Source: Chloroflexota bacterium (GTDB lineage Bacteria; Chloroflexota; Dehalococcoidia; Lucifugimonadales; Australimonadaceae). Taken from it: a stretch of 64,000 bases of DNA. How positions within the stretch are numbered: the stretch's first letter is position 1; each line of letters starts with the position of its first letter. The notes below the pieces were generated by a model. It was not told the DNA's origin, did no database searches, and saw nothing but the letters and a program-made list of their open reading frames with translations. This document shows positions 30,541 through 36,703 of the stretch, piece after piece. Made by a program: the position numbers and the translations under genes. The DNA lies in NCBI GenBank assembly GCA_009838965.1, contig VXQP01000084.1, forward strand, positions 79,819-143,818, in the 5' to 3' direction.

Positions 30541-30560
30541 GCCCCGTTCCTCAACGGGGC
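30541..30560 (-). promoter_or_regulatory. 5'-leader hairpin of rplY
   Basis: GCCCCGTT and AACGGGGC form a perfect eight-pair stem with a four-base loop. It would lie at the very 5' end of the rplY message, about 20 bases before the ATG. No U tract follows, so it is more likely a stability or autoregulatory element than a terminator. Confidence 0.5.
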
Positions 30561-30569
30561 TGACGACAG

Positions 30570-30578
30570 ATGATAGCA
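30570..30578 (-). promoter_or_regulatory. predicted extended -10 promoter of rplY
   Basis: TGC-TATCAT reads on the minus strand (TATCAT at 30570-30575, TG two bases upstream). The predicted start, near 30563, is next to the leader hairpin. The -35 is weak. Confidence 0.5.
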
Positions 30579-30701
30579 GACGGGGCTGTCTCCTGCCACT
30601 GCTGGCTTCGGGAGCTATAAACGGTCTTACCCGCTGCAGCCCCCCGTGTTGTTGAGCCTGCAACGGGCGGTGTAGCCTCTCGATTCACCGGAGGTGACCC
30701 C

Positions 30702-30947
30702 ATGAAGATGACTCGTAGCGGTTGGGCGCTGTTCGGGGGGTTCGTAGTCAACTCCCTGATGATAGCGGCGCTCCTGATGCTCGTAAGCGACTTGGTCGTG
30801 ACCTTGGCCGGGATCGCTGTAATCATCGCGTACGGCAGCATTACGGCCCAGATACTCAGCGGTGATGGTCAGGCACGGCTCGCTCAGGAGCGGCATGAGG
30901 AGATCGTCGCCGTCCTGACCCGCATAGCAGAAAACAAGGGTAGGTGA
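30702..30947 (+). CDS. small two-helix membrane protein, unknown
   Basis: An 81-residue protein with two hydrophobic helices (about 8-27 and 29-51) and a charged C-terminal tail (about 54-81) predicted to be alpha-helical. A strong GGAGGTGA ribosome-binding site sits seven bases before the ATG, so it is likely expressed. TATAAA at 30616-30621 could be its -10. It overlaps the next small gene by one base (TGATG). I recognise no family; the two-helix plus charged-tail plan resembles phage and toxin-antitoxin accessory proteins, but that is only a resemblance. Confidence 0.7.
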   Translation: MKMTRSGWALFGGFVVNSLMIAALLMLVSDLVVTLAGIAVIIAYGSITAQILSGDGQARLAQERHEEIVAVLTRIAENKGR

Positions 30948-31123
30948 TGGAACTCGTCATCATCCCATTGAGCCTGCTGATTGTCGGCGGGTTGGGCTAC
31001 GCAGTCGGGCATCGGAAGGGCTACGGCAAGGGTTACGGTAAGGGCTGGAGCGACGGGTACACCCAATGTGCCCAGGACAACAATGTCGAGGTGCGCCTCC
31101 CGTGGCCCGGCCCCCGCCGTTGA
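30947..31123 (+). CDS. 58-residue membrane-anchored protein with Gly-Tyr-Gly-Lys repeats
   Basis: The ATG overlaps the previous stop codon, and an AAGGGTAGG stretch serves as ribosome-binding site. Residues 2-21 form one hydrophobic helix. They are followed by a low-complexity run of GYGKGYGKGW (25-34) and a polar tail ending in PWPGPRR. Gly/Tyr/Lys repeats next to a helix suggest membrane or nucleic-acid contact, but the function is unknown. The stop lies only 12 bases from the end of the oppositely oriented transposase gene, so an insertion may have trimmed the 3' end. Confidence 0.6.
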   Translation: MELVIIPLSLLIVGGLGYAVGHRKGYGKGYGKGWSDGYTQCAQDNNVEVRLPWPGPRR

Positions 31124-32157
31124 TAGGGCCATTCGCTACTGTCCAGCAACCAATCGTGCGTATGACAGGTGGCGGCGGTGCATGTTCCGCACCATCCGGC
31201 GCATCTGCTCCTCTGTGTCCACCGGCCTGTTGTTGTGCCTGCCCGCGAACTCTGCAAGGTAGCGGTGCAGATGTTTTTCGCTCCACCAGTAGTACGTCCC
31301 CTTGTAGCCACGCTTGAGCATGGCCCAAAAGCTCTCGATTCCCTGCGTGCCTACCTCTCCGCGGACGTACTCGCCTGCGCTGTGGTTGACGGCTTCGCGC
31401 CTCCGAGGCAGGCGTCGGTAGGCTATGGCGTCGTCGGTGTAGACCATCGCGGACCTGTCCGTCCGCTCCGTGATGAAGTCGTGCAGCGTGTGGCGCTCGA
31501 TGTTGGGTATGACCGCGGCGGAGATCCGGTTGGTCCGCCGGTCCTTCACGCCAGCGACTGCGACCATGCTGCCCCAGTAGTGTGTCACGCCATTCGCATC
31601 GACCTCGTTGGCCCGTTCGCGCCAGTAGCGCCGTTGCTTGGAGTGACGGCTGCGCTGACGGCCACCTACGAAGGTTTCATCAACCTCGACCGGACCGATG
31701 AAGTTGGCCTTGCCCCCAGCGGCACCCACGGCCCATGCGCGCCTGATCTTGTGCGCCAGATGCCACGCCGCCCGCTGCGAGATGCCAAGGTCACGGTGCA
31801 ACTTCATCGAGGACACGCCCTTGAGGTTCGTGACCAGCTGGTAGATGGCGAGCCACCACACGCGGTACGACAGGTTCGAGGCGTGCATAATGCTGTGTGT
31901 GCGAACGGAGAAGTCCTTCCGGCAACTGCGGCAACGGAAGGGCTGCGGCTTCCTCGTTTCCCTGACCTGTACGTTCTTGGATTCACAGACCGGACACTCG
32001 ACTCCGTCCGGCCATCTCATTCTGACGAACCACTGTTCTGCTGACTGCTCCGTGGCGATGATCTCCGCCACATCCACGAGTGAGATTCCCTTGCGCCAAT
32101 ACTTGCCTGGGGCCTTCTGAGGTATGCGGTTCTCCCTTGAAACTAGAGGGCCGTATC
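31122..32157. mobile_element. IS1595-type insertion sequence, ends uncertain
   Basis: The transposase gene is flanked by weakly matching inverted ends: GATAGGGCCAT from 31122 and GATACGGCCCT read inward from 32157 (nine of eleven bases match). No matching target duplication was found next to these ends, so the limits are a proposal. One copy only is present in the window. Confidence 0.4.
31136..32077 (-). CDS. IS1595 family (ISXO2-like) transposase
   Basis: DDE-type transposase. From the GTG at 32077 it has 313 residues: a zinc ribbon (C28, C31, C49, C52), the ISXO2-like domain, and catalytic D133 (VEVDETFVGG), D215 or D216 (VYTDDAIAY) and E248 (GIESFWAMLKRGYKG). The frame continues 16 codons upstream with PQKAPGKYWRKGISL, which looks like the usual family N-terminus. 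It would begin at 32125 with ATA, six bases after an AAGGGAG ribosome-binding site. The normal ATG thus seems changed to ATA; translation may use ATA weakly or the internal GTG. Confidence 0.9.
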   Translation of the reverse strand: MDVAEIIATEQSAEQWFVRMRWPDGVECPVCESKNVQVRETRKPQPFRCRSCRKDFSVRTHSIMHASNLSYRVWWLAIYQLVTNLKGVSSMKLHRDLGISQRAAWHLAHKIRRAWAVGAAGGKANFIGPVEVDETFVGGRQRSRHSKQRRYWRERANEVDANGVTHYWGSMVAVAGVKDRRTNRISAAVIPNIERHTLHDFITERTDRSAMVYTDDAIAYRRLPRRREAVNHSAGEYVRGEVGTQGIESFWAMLKRGYKGTYYWWSEKHLHRYLAEFAGRHNNRPVDTEEQMRRMVRNMHRRHLSYARLVAGQ

Positions 32158-32296
32158 CACCTCATCTCAGAGTGTAAGAAGCCTCCTACCGCGAACGGCG
32201 GTGTAACGATCTACGAGGAGGGTACCAGAAACCACTCGCAATGTCAAACATTTGTTCTGATTGCACCGGTCTGTGAACCAGCGTACTCTGCCCCGC

Positions 32297-32403
32297 GTCG
32301 CAACGCTTGATGCACGCCTACGCTTTCGGCGTGAACCACAAGCATGAGGCAGGAAGGCTCTCACGCCTCCCTGTTGGTTCACGTGTGCACGGAGCGTTGC
32401 GAC
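32297..32403. repeat. long nested inverted repeat (structured RNA or DNA element)
   Basis: Three arm pairs nest: GTCGCAACGCT (32297-32307) with AGCGTTGCGAC (32393-32403), GCAC (32312-32315) with GTGC (32385-32388), and CGTGAACCA (32330-32338) with TGGTTCACG (32375-32383). A further GAGGC/GCCTC pair closes the tip, and ACGC-TTTCG-GCGT can form a side hairpin. It ends 34 bases before the lipoprotein start. There is no U tract. It could be a cis-regulatory RNA, a small RNA, or a recombination/transposon end. The rest of 32158-32296 shows no gene; a further TGTGAACCA occurs at 32272-32280. Confidence 0.7.
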
Positions 32404-32437
32404 ACAGCCTTCTGCTCATGCAACAGGGAGGCACCCC

Positions 32438-32848
32438 ATGTTGCTTGGCCTTGCGTTTTGCCTGCTGCTCGTACTCGCCGCGTGCTCGGAACCGCCCCCC
32501 ACCCCCAGCCCGACACCAGGTGAGGGACCGACCGGTCCGGTCAAGTTCGACCCGCCGAGCCCAGAGGAGTTCCAAGAGGCCGTTCAGGAGTGGGTGGACG
32601 GGCTCTCCGCACCGAACCTGTGCGACGAGATCGACCAGCTGCGCAGCCAGCGTATCTACCTCATCGTCGTGCCCGAGTTCTTCGAGTCCATCACCGAGGA
32701 GCAGCTGGCTACGGTATCGGACGGCGCGGCCAACGTTTTGCGCGTCACGGGGCGCGCGTGGGAGGTAAGCGAACTGTCTCCAATCCGTACCGCTGAGAAG
32801 GTGCTGGTGGTGGCTGGGTACGCCTGTGCAGAGGAGGGCAACCGATGA
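32438..32848 (+). CDS. small putative lipoprotein, unknown
   Basis: The 136 residues start with a hydrophobic leader ending LLLVLAACSE, a good lipobox with lipidated C16. A Pro-rich spacer follows (PPPTPSPTPG), then a compact domain of about 100 residues with Cys at NLCDEI and GYACAEE that could form a disulfide. The ribosome-binding site is GGGAGG. It overlaps the next gene by four bases (ATGA), so it is coupled to it. I recognise no family for the folded part. Confidence 0.75.
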   Translation: MLLGLAFCLLLVLAACSEPPPTPSPTPGEGPTGPVKFDPPSPEEFQEAVQEWVDGLSAPNLCDEIDQLRSQRIYLIVVPEFFESITEEQLATVSDGAANVLRVTGRAWEVSELSPIRTAEKVLVVAGYACAEEGNR

Positions 32849-33108
32849 CAAGTTATTGGGACCAATGGCAGAAGGAGCGGCAGGAGGTTGCCGAGCGGAA
32901 CGGGTTCGCGGACGACTTCGTCGAAGCGAACACGGTAGTGCTCACGGCCATGTTCCGTGCCCTGCTAAAGTACGCCCCCGAGACGACGACGGACTCCGTC
33001 TACGAACTGGCGCTGCCCGTCATGGAGGAGCGTGGGACGAACAATCCCATCGTGGGGATGTTCGTGGGCCACGTCCTGAACCTGATGATTGAGGACAAGG
33101 AGGACTGA
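32845..33108 (+). CDS. hypothetical protein, 87 residues
   Basis: A small soluble, mostly helical acidic protein with no helix long enough to cross the membrane. Features: WDQWQKERQEVAERNGF at the N-terminus and the acidic end IEDKED. It is coupled to the lipoprotein by an ATGA overlap and separated from the next gene by three bases, so the three form one operon. No family recognised. Confidence 0.65.
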   Translation: MTSYWDQWQKERQEVAERNGFADDFVEANTVVLTAMFRALLKYAPETTTDSVYELALPVMEERGTNNPIVGMFVGHVLNLMIEDKED

Positions 33109-33111
33109 AGG

Positions 33112-33495
33112 ATGACGCAACCACCGGGAACACTCCCATTCATCACGACACTGTCTGTCGCCCTGTTCGGGGCTGCCATCGAAGCCCCACTGGTCGTGCG
33201 AAGCCTACTGCGTGTCGCGGGCCACGATGTAATCTTCGATCATGCGAAAGCGGGTCCAGAGGCAGTGCTATCACCAGTGCTCGAAGACTACGCTTCTCTG
33301 CTGTTTCAGACGTGCGTGGACTCCAACGACCTCTCAGCCGAAGAGATATTGGAAGCAGCGTATGCCGAAGCGGCACGGTCGCTGGAGGCCAACGAGGAAA
33401 TGGCGCAGTGGGTCGGGTGGGTAATCTACAGCCTGATGCAACGCTTCCTTACGGAGTGGCGGATAGCGAGGGAGAACCCGCAATCTTCTCCATGA
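33112..33495 (+). CDS. hypothetical protein, 127 residues
   Basis: Third gene of the lipoprotein operon. The start region (LPFITTLSVALFGAAIEAPLVV) is moderately hydrophobic but holds Glu; the rest looks helical with an acidic surface (LSAEEILEAAYAEAARSLEANEEM). The 3' end overlaps an oppositely oriented small gene by 47 bases. No family recognised; the layout with a secreted lipoprotein suggests a shared but unknown task. Confidence 0.6.
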   Translation: MTQPPGTLPFITTLSVALFGAAIEAPLVVRSLLRVAGHDVIFDHAKAGPEAVLSPVLEDYASLLFQTCVDSNDLSAEEILEAAYAEAARSLEANEEMAQWVGWVIYSLMQRFLTEWRIARENPQSSP

Positions 33496-33664
33496 GCCCA
33501 TCATAGGCTTCCTGCTGGAGTCGCTTGAGCCGGGGCCTCGTTCGCAGCCGAAGTGCCTCTGCCTCCTGTGCATGCTGTCGGCGCTCTTCCGCGGTCATTC
33601 CACACCCGAAGCCGGGCGTCTGCGTCCTGTCCTCAAGATTGATAGTGGTTACGTGGGGGGTCAT
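33449..33664 (-). CDS. hypothetical protein, 71 residues, antisense overlap
   Basis: The ATG at 33664 has a strong GAAGGAGG ribosome-binding site, which makes it preferable to the longer frame from 33709. The product is a small basic helical protein (RLRTRPRLKRLQQEAYDGLMEK) that could bind nucleic acid. Its 3' end overlaps the 3' end of the convergent 127-residue gene by 47 bases. No family recognised. Confidence 0.55.
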   Translation of the reverse strand: MTPHVTTINLEDRTQTPGFGCGMTAEERRQHAQEAEALRLRTRPRLKRLQQEAYDGLMEKIAGSPSLSATP

Positions 33665-33842
33665 GCGAGCCTCCTTCAGGTGTGGGTAGCCTCGGATAAA
33701 AAGCCTCAATTCGGTGAGTAACCAAGTACAGATTAACAGTGCCGCCCTCCGATTAAAAGCTCAGCGCTTCGGTAAGGCTGTCCGAGGGCAGATGGGGGGC
33801 AGGTTCGAGAGTCTTGAGTCTTGATCTCCATGCTGGCCGACG

Positions 33843-33871
33843 TTGACACGCACGTGGGCCGTATCTATGGT
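33843..33871 (+). promoter_or_regulatory. predicted promoter of the coiled-coil membrane protein gene
   Basis: TTGACA (33843-33848), a 17-base spacer and TATGGT (33866-33871). The start would fall near 33878, directly ahead of the tandem repeat. Confidence 0.6.
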
Positions 33872-33882
33872 GCGCCCACTGT

Positions 33883-33911
33883 CTGTCGGGGCCCTGACTG
33901 TCGGGTCCTGA
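33883..33911 (+). repeat. tandem 15-base repeat in a 5' leader
   Basis: CTGTCGGGGCCCTGA (33883-33897) is directly followed by CTGTCGGGTCCTGA (33898-33911); the copies differ by one base and one deletion. They lie between the predicted start site and the ATG at 33930, a place suited to a repressor or a translational regulator. Confidence 0.6.
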
Positions 33912-33929
33912 CGCCCTAGGGGGATAGAA

Positions 33930-35111
33930 ATGAGTGAGTTCGATGATCGTGTTCGCAATTCAGAGGTTGTCCGCGACCTGCGTCAGATCGTTCGTCTCAT
34001 CTCAGAGGAATTGCCTCCGACGCGGTGGGAGCACCAGCGTGCGACAGACTTGGTTGGTAGGGTGACAGAGGTCAGCAATAGCGTGCTGGCAAGGTTGACC
34101 CTCACGAGTGCGAACCTCATAACAGGATCGATGTTGGATGGACTCCGGCGGCCCGTTGCACGACTGCTGCAAGCAGTGGAGGAGATGTCCTATACGAACC
34201 CTGACGAGATGGACCATGATTCAGTCAACAGCTATCTTGACGACGTGCTGCACAACGCCGCAGTTCTTCCTGTCCTACCTATTCGCACTACGCCGCTGGT
34301 GCTTCAGAGAGCGGCGTCGCGCTTTGCCGACCAAGTGACCTCCTTGACGACTACGATGGAAGTGCACACGAATGCTTTGGAATCCCGAGCATCCGAGATA
34401 GACACACACGTGCGACAGACCGCTTCCGAACTCGAAGTAACAGCGGATCATTTGACCGCGCGAGTCATGGATGCAACTGATAGATTGGAACGCAACGTCA
34501 CCGATATTCACGAGAATCATCGAGAGGCTGAACAGAAGCGCACCGATGAATTCACGGAGACTCAACTTGCCCACGAGGCGTGGTTCCACGAGGCCCAGGG
34601 CGGCGTAGCCTCCCTCCAAGATCAGGCCAGAAGGATGCTTGAGCTAGTTGCCGGCGCCAGCACCGGAGCCCACTACTCTGCAGAAGGGTTGAAACAGCGC
34701 CAAACCGCAGATTGGTGGAGAAGGCTCGCCGTAGGGAGCTTTGTTCTCTTGGGGGTGCTCGTACTCGTGATGTACGTGCTCCAAGTCAAGGATGAAGGAG
34801 CCTTATCCGTTGTGGCCCTTCTCGGTCGTTACGGCACAGCCTTGCCTCTAGCGGCACTCGCCACGTACGCCATCAGACAGTCAGGGCATCACCGTAAGCG
34901 GGAACAGGATATATCCCGCGTTGCCAACGAGATGCTGCTCTTGTGGCCGTTCCTCGACCGCGTACCAGAAGAGCGACGGGCTGAGCTCATTCGAGACATT
35001 GCTCCATCATATTTCAAAGGTGGACTCACGGCCCAGGATGCAGGTGACAGCAACCCTATGACGACCCATTGGATCCAACTTCCAAGAAGGCGGAAGCCCG
35101 AAACAGACTGA
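33930..35111 (+). CDS. coiled-coil protein with two membrane helices, unknown
   Basis: The 393 residues begin with about 120 of helical soluble sequence. A long coiled coil follows (about 125-235: repeated Glu/Thr/Asp heptads such as HVRQTASELEVTADHL), then two membrane helices (about 265-290 and 300-318) and a C-terminal cytosolic segment with LLLWPFLDRVPEERRAELIRD. A coiled coil, paired helices and such a C-terminus recur in bacterial proteins of unknown role near mobile and defence genes. Base use is less GC-rich than its neighbours, a hint of transfer. It stands alone with its own promoter. Confidence 0.7.
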   Translation: MSEFDDRVRNSEVVRDLRQIVRLISEELPPTRWEHQRATDLVGRVTEVSNSVLARLTLTSANLITGSMLDGLRRPVARLLQAVEEMSYTNPDEMDHDSVNSYLDDVLHNAAVLPVLPIRTTPLVLQRAASRFADQVTSLTTTMEVHTNALESRASEIDTHVRQTASELEVTADHLTARVMDATDRLERNVTDIHENHREAEQKRTDEFTETQLAHEAWFHEAQGGVASLQDQARRMLELVAGASTGAHYSAEGLKQRQTADWWRRLAVGSFVLLGVLVLVMYVLQVKDEGALSVVALLGRYGTALPLAALATYAIRQSGHHRKREQDISRVANEMLLLWPFLDRVPEERRAELIRDIAPSYFKGGLTAQDAGDSNPMTTHWIQLPRRRKPETD

Positions 35112-35216
35112 GCCTAGCTCCCCGTCACCGCCTCCGGTTTCATCGGCCCAACCTTGGGTAAGACCGTATATAGCTCCCTGGCTTCTCCCGGAGCGGCGCA
35201 TTGTCGACTGGTTAAG

Positions 35217-35246
35217 TGGACTTTACCCTTGAGGAGCAGGTATCAT
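35217..35246 (+). promoter_or_regulatory. predicted promoter and operator of the Rrf2 gene
   Basis: TGGACT (35217-35222), an 18-base spacer and TATCAT (35241-35246). The near-palindrome TAAGT-GG-ACTTTA overlaps the -35, where an Rrf2 repressor could act on its own operon. Confidence 0.5.
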
Positions 35247-35287
35247 CAGTCCGTTAAGGCGGTTGACGGCTCGGTGAGGGGACGGCT

Positions 35288-35731
35288 ATGCGGATCCCGA
35301 TGAAAGTGGACTACGGAGTGAGAGCCTTGGTGGACCTTGCCGGGCAGCCGGACGTTCACCGTCCTGTCCGCACCGCGGATATCGCCGGACGCCAGGGCAT
35401 CCCCGAGCCCTATCTTGACCAGGTGCTGACTACGCTCAATAAGTTCGGGCTCATCTCGAGCCGGAGGGGCCCGCAGGGAGGCCACGTCCTTGCGCGCGCA
35501 GCTGCCGACATCACCCTCGACGAGGTCGTCGCCACGCTCGACGGACGCAATCCCCCGTTGGAATGTATCGACGACGCAACCGAGTGCGCTCTCTCGGGCT
35601 GTTGTGCTCAACGTGACATCTGGCGCGACGTCGAGGAGGCCATCCACGCCGTCCTGATCACGACCACCATCGCCGACCTGGCCGAACGCCAGCAGGCGCG
35701 TACAGCAGCCCCACTGACATTCGCATCCTGA
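35288..35731 (+). CDS. Rrf2 family transcriptional regulator
   Basis: The 147 residues start MRIPMKVDYGVRALVDLA and form the winged helix-turn-helix typical of Rrf2 (RTADIAGRQGIPEPYLDQVLTTL, SSRRGPQGGHVLAR). Cysteines C93, C100, C105 and C106 lie where IscR holds its three cluster ligands, so it may sense iron-sulfur or sulfur status. The spacing is not identical to IscR. The next genes make cysteine, so a CymR-like sulfur role is plausible. The promoter has a near-palindrome over its -35, in line with autoregulation. Confidence 0.88.
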   Translation: MRIPMKVDYGVRALVDLAGQPDVHRPVRTADIAGRQGIPEPYLDQVLTTLNKFGLISSRRGPQGGHVLARAAADITLDEVVATLDGRNPPLECIDDATECALSGCCAQRDIWRDVEEAIHAVLITTTIADLAERQQARTAAPLTFAS

Positions 35732-35801
35732 ACCCGCACGACAGCAGCTCGGCAAGAGGCACGGCGCACCGCCGAGCGCGTCATGAACGAGAGGAGAAGA
35801 G

Positions 35802-36650
35802 ATGACTACCACAGCCCCCCAGCTGACGCCTGAACAGGTCAAGCGTTACAGCAGGCACATCATCATGCCGCAGATCGGCAGCAGCGGGCAGCGCAGGCTG
35901 ATGGACGCGAAAGTGCTCGTCGTCGGCGCAGGCGGCCTCGGCGGCCCGGTCGCGCTCTACCTCGCTCTCGCCGGTGTCGGCACCATCGGACTCGTGGACT
36001 TCGACGTGGTGGACCTCAGCAACCTCCAGCGCCAGGTCCTGCACAACAGCGAGACGGTTGGCATGCCGAAGGTCGAGTCTGCCATCCAGACCCTGAACCG
36101 CTACAACCCGGACGTCAACGTCATTCCCCACGAGTTCCCCATCAACGCAGAGAACGCCATGGACCTCATCGCGCAGTACGACATCGTCGTGAACGGCGCG
36201 GATAACTTCGCCACACGCTACCTCGTGAATGACGCCGCCTACCTCAGCGGCAAGCCCATCGTGGACGGCAGCATCCTGATCTTCGACGGACAGGTCTCCG
36301 TCTACGAGCCTAGCAAGGGCTGCTACCGCTGCCTCTTCCCCGAGCCTCCGCCGCCTGGCCTCGTCCCCAACTGCGCAGAGGCAGGAGTGCTCGGCGCGCT
36401 CACCGGCACCATCGGCAGCATCCAGGCCACGGAGACGGTCAAGCTCATCCTCGGCATCGGCGAAACGCTCACCGGACGCCTGCTGCTGGTGGATGCGCTC
36501 AACATGGAGTTCCGCGTCGTCCGTGCGCGCCGGAACCCCTCGTGCCCGCTCTGCGGCGACGAGCCTACCGTGACGGAGCTCATCGACTACGAGGTGTTCT
36601 GCGGCCTCGCCCCAGCGCCTGACCAGGAGGGTGTCGCAGCGGCTCACTAG
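35802..36650 (+). CDS. E1-like adenylyltransferase (MoeB/ThiF family)
   Basis: Activates the C-terminus of a ubiquitin-like sulfur carrier with ATP. The 282 residues have the nucleotide loop GAGGLGG (42-48), DFDVVDLSNLQRQ, zinc ligands C174, C177, C248 and C251, and C191 in NCAEAGVLG as candidate active-site cysteine. It lacks the C-terminal rhodanese domain of MoeZ. It lies between an Rrf2 regulator and an OPS-type cysM, so it probably loads the carrier that feeds CysM. No carrier gene (CysO/ThiS/MoaD type) is visible beside it. Use for molybdopterin or thiamine remains possible. Confidence 0.9.
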   Translation: MTTTAPQLTPEQVKRYSRHIIMPQIGSSGQRRLMDAKVLVVGAGGLGGPVALYLALAGVGTIGLVDFDVVDLSNLQRQVLHNSETVGMPKVESAIQTLNRYNPDVNVIPHEFPINAENAMDLIAQYDIVVNGADNFATRYLVNDAAYLSGKPIVDGSILIFDGQVSVYEPSKGCYRCLFPEPPPPGLVPNCAEAGVLGALTGTIGSIQATETVKLILGIGETLTGRLLLVDALNMEFRVVRARRNPSCPLCGDEPTVTELIDYEVFCGLAPAPDQEGVAAAH

Positions 36651-36703
36651 GCAGGCGCAGCGCCCCACGCAGGGCCGCGCCTGCACGAAGACCGCCTACG
36701 GCT

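Noticed and set aside
31114-32202. CCGCCGTT as terminal repeats of the insertion sequence
   Set aside because: An eight-base match in inverted orientation lies at both sides, but it does not extend, and the left copy is inside the end of the small gene.
32297-32403. Integron attC site
   Set aside because: The folded repeat lacks the R-box/core pair (GTTRRRY and RYYYAAC) in the right place, and no integrase gene is near.
30600-35200. Prophage
   Set aside because: There are small unknown genes but no capsid, terminase, portal, tail or integrase gene.
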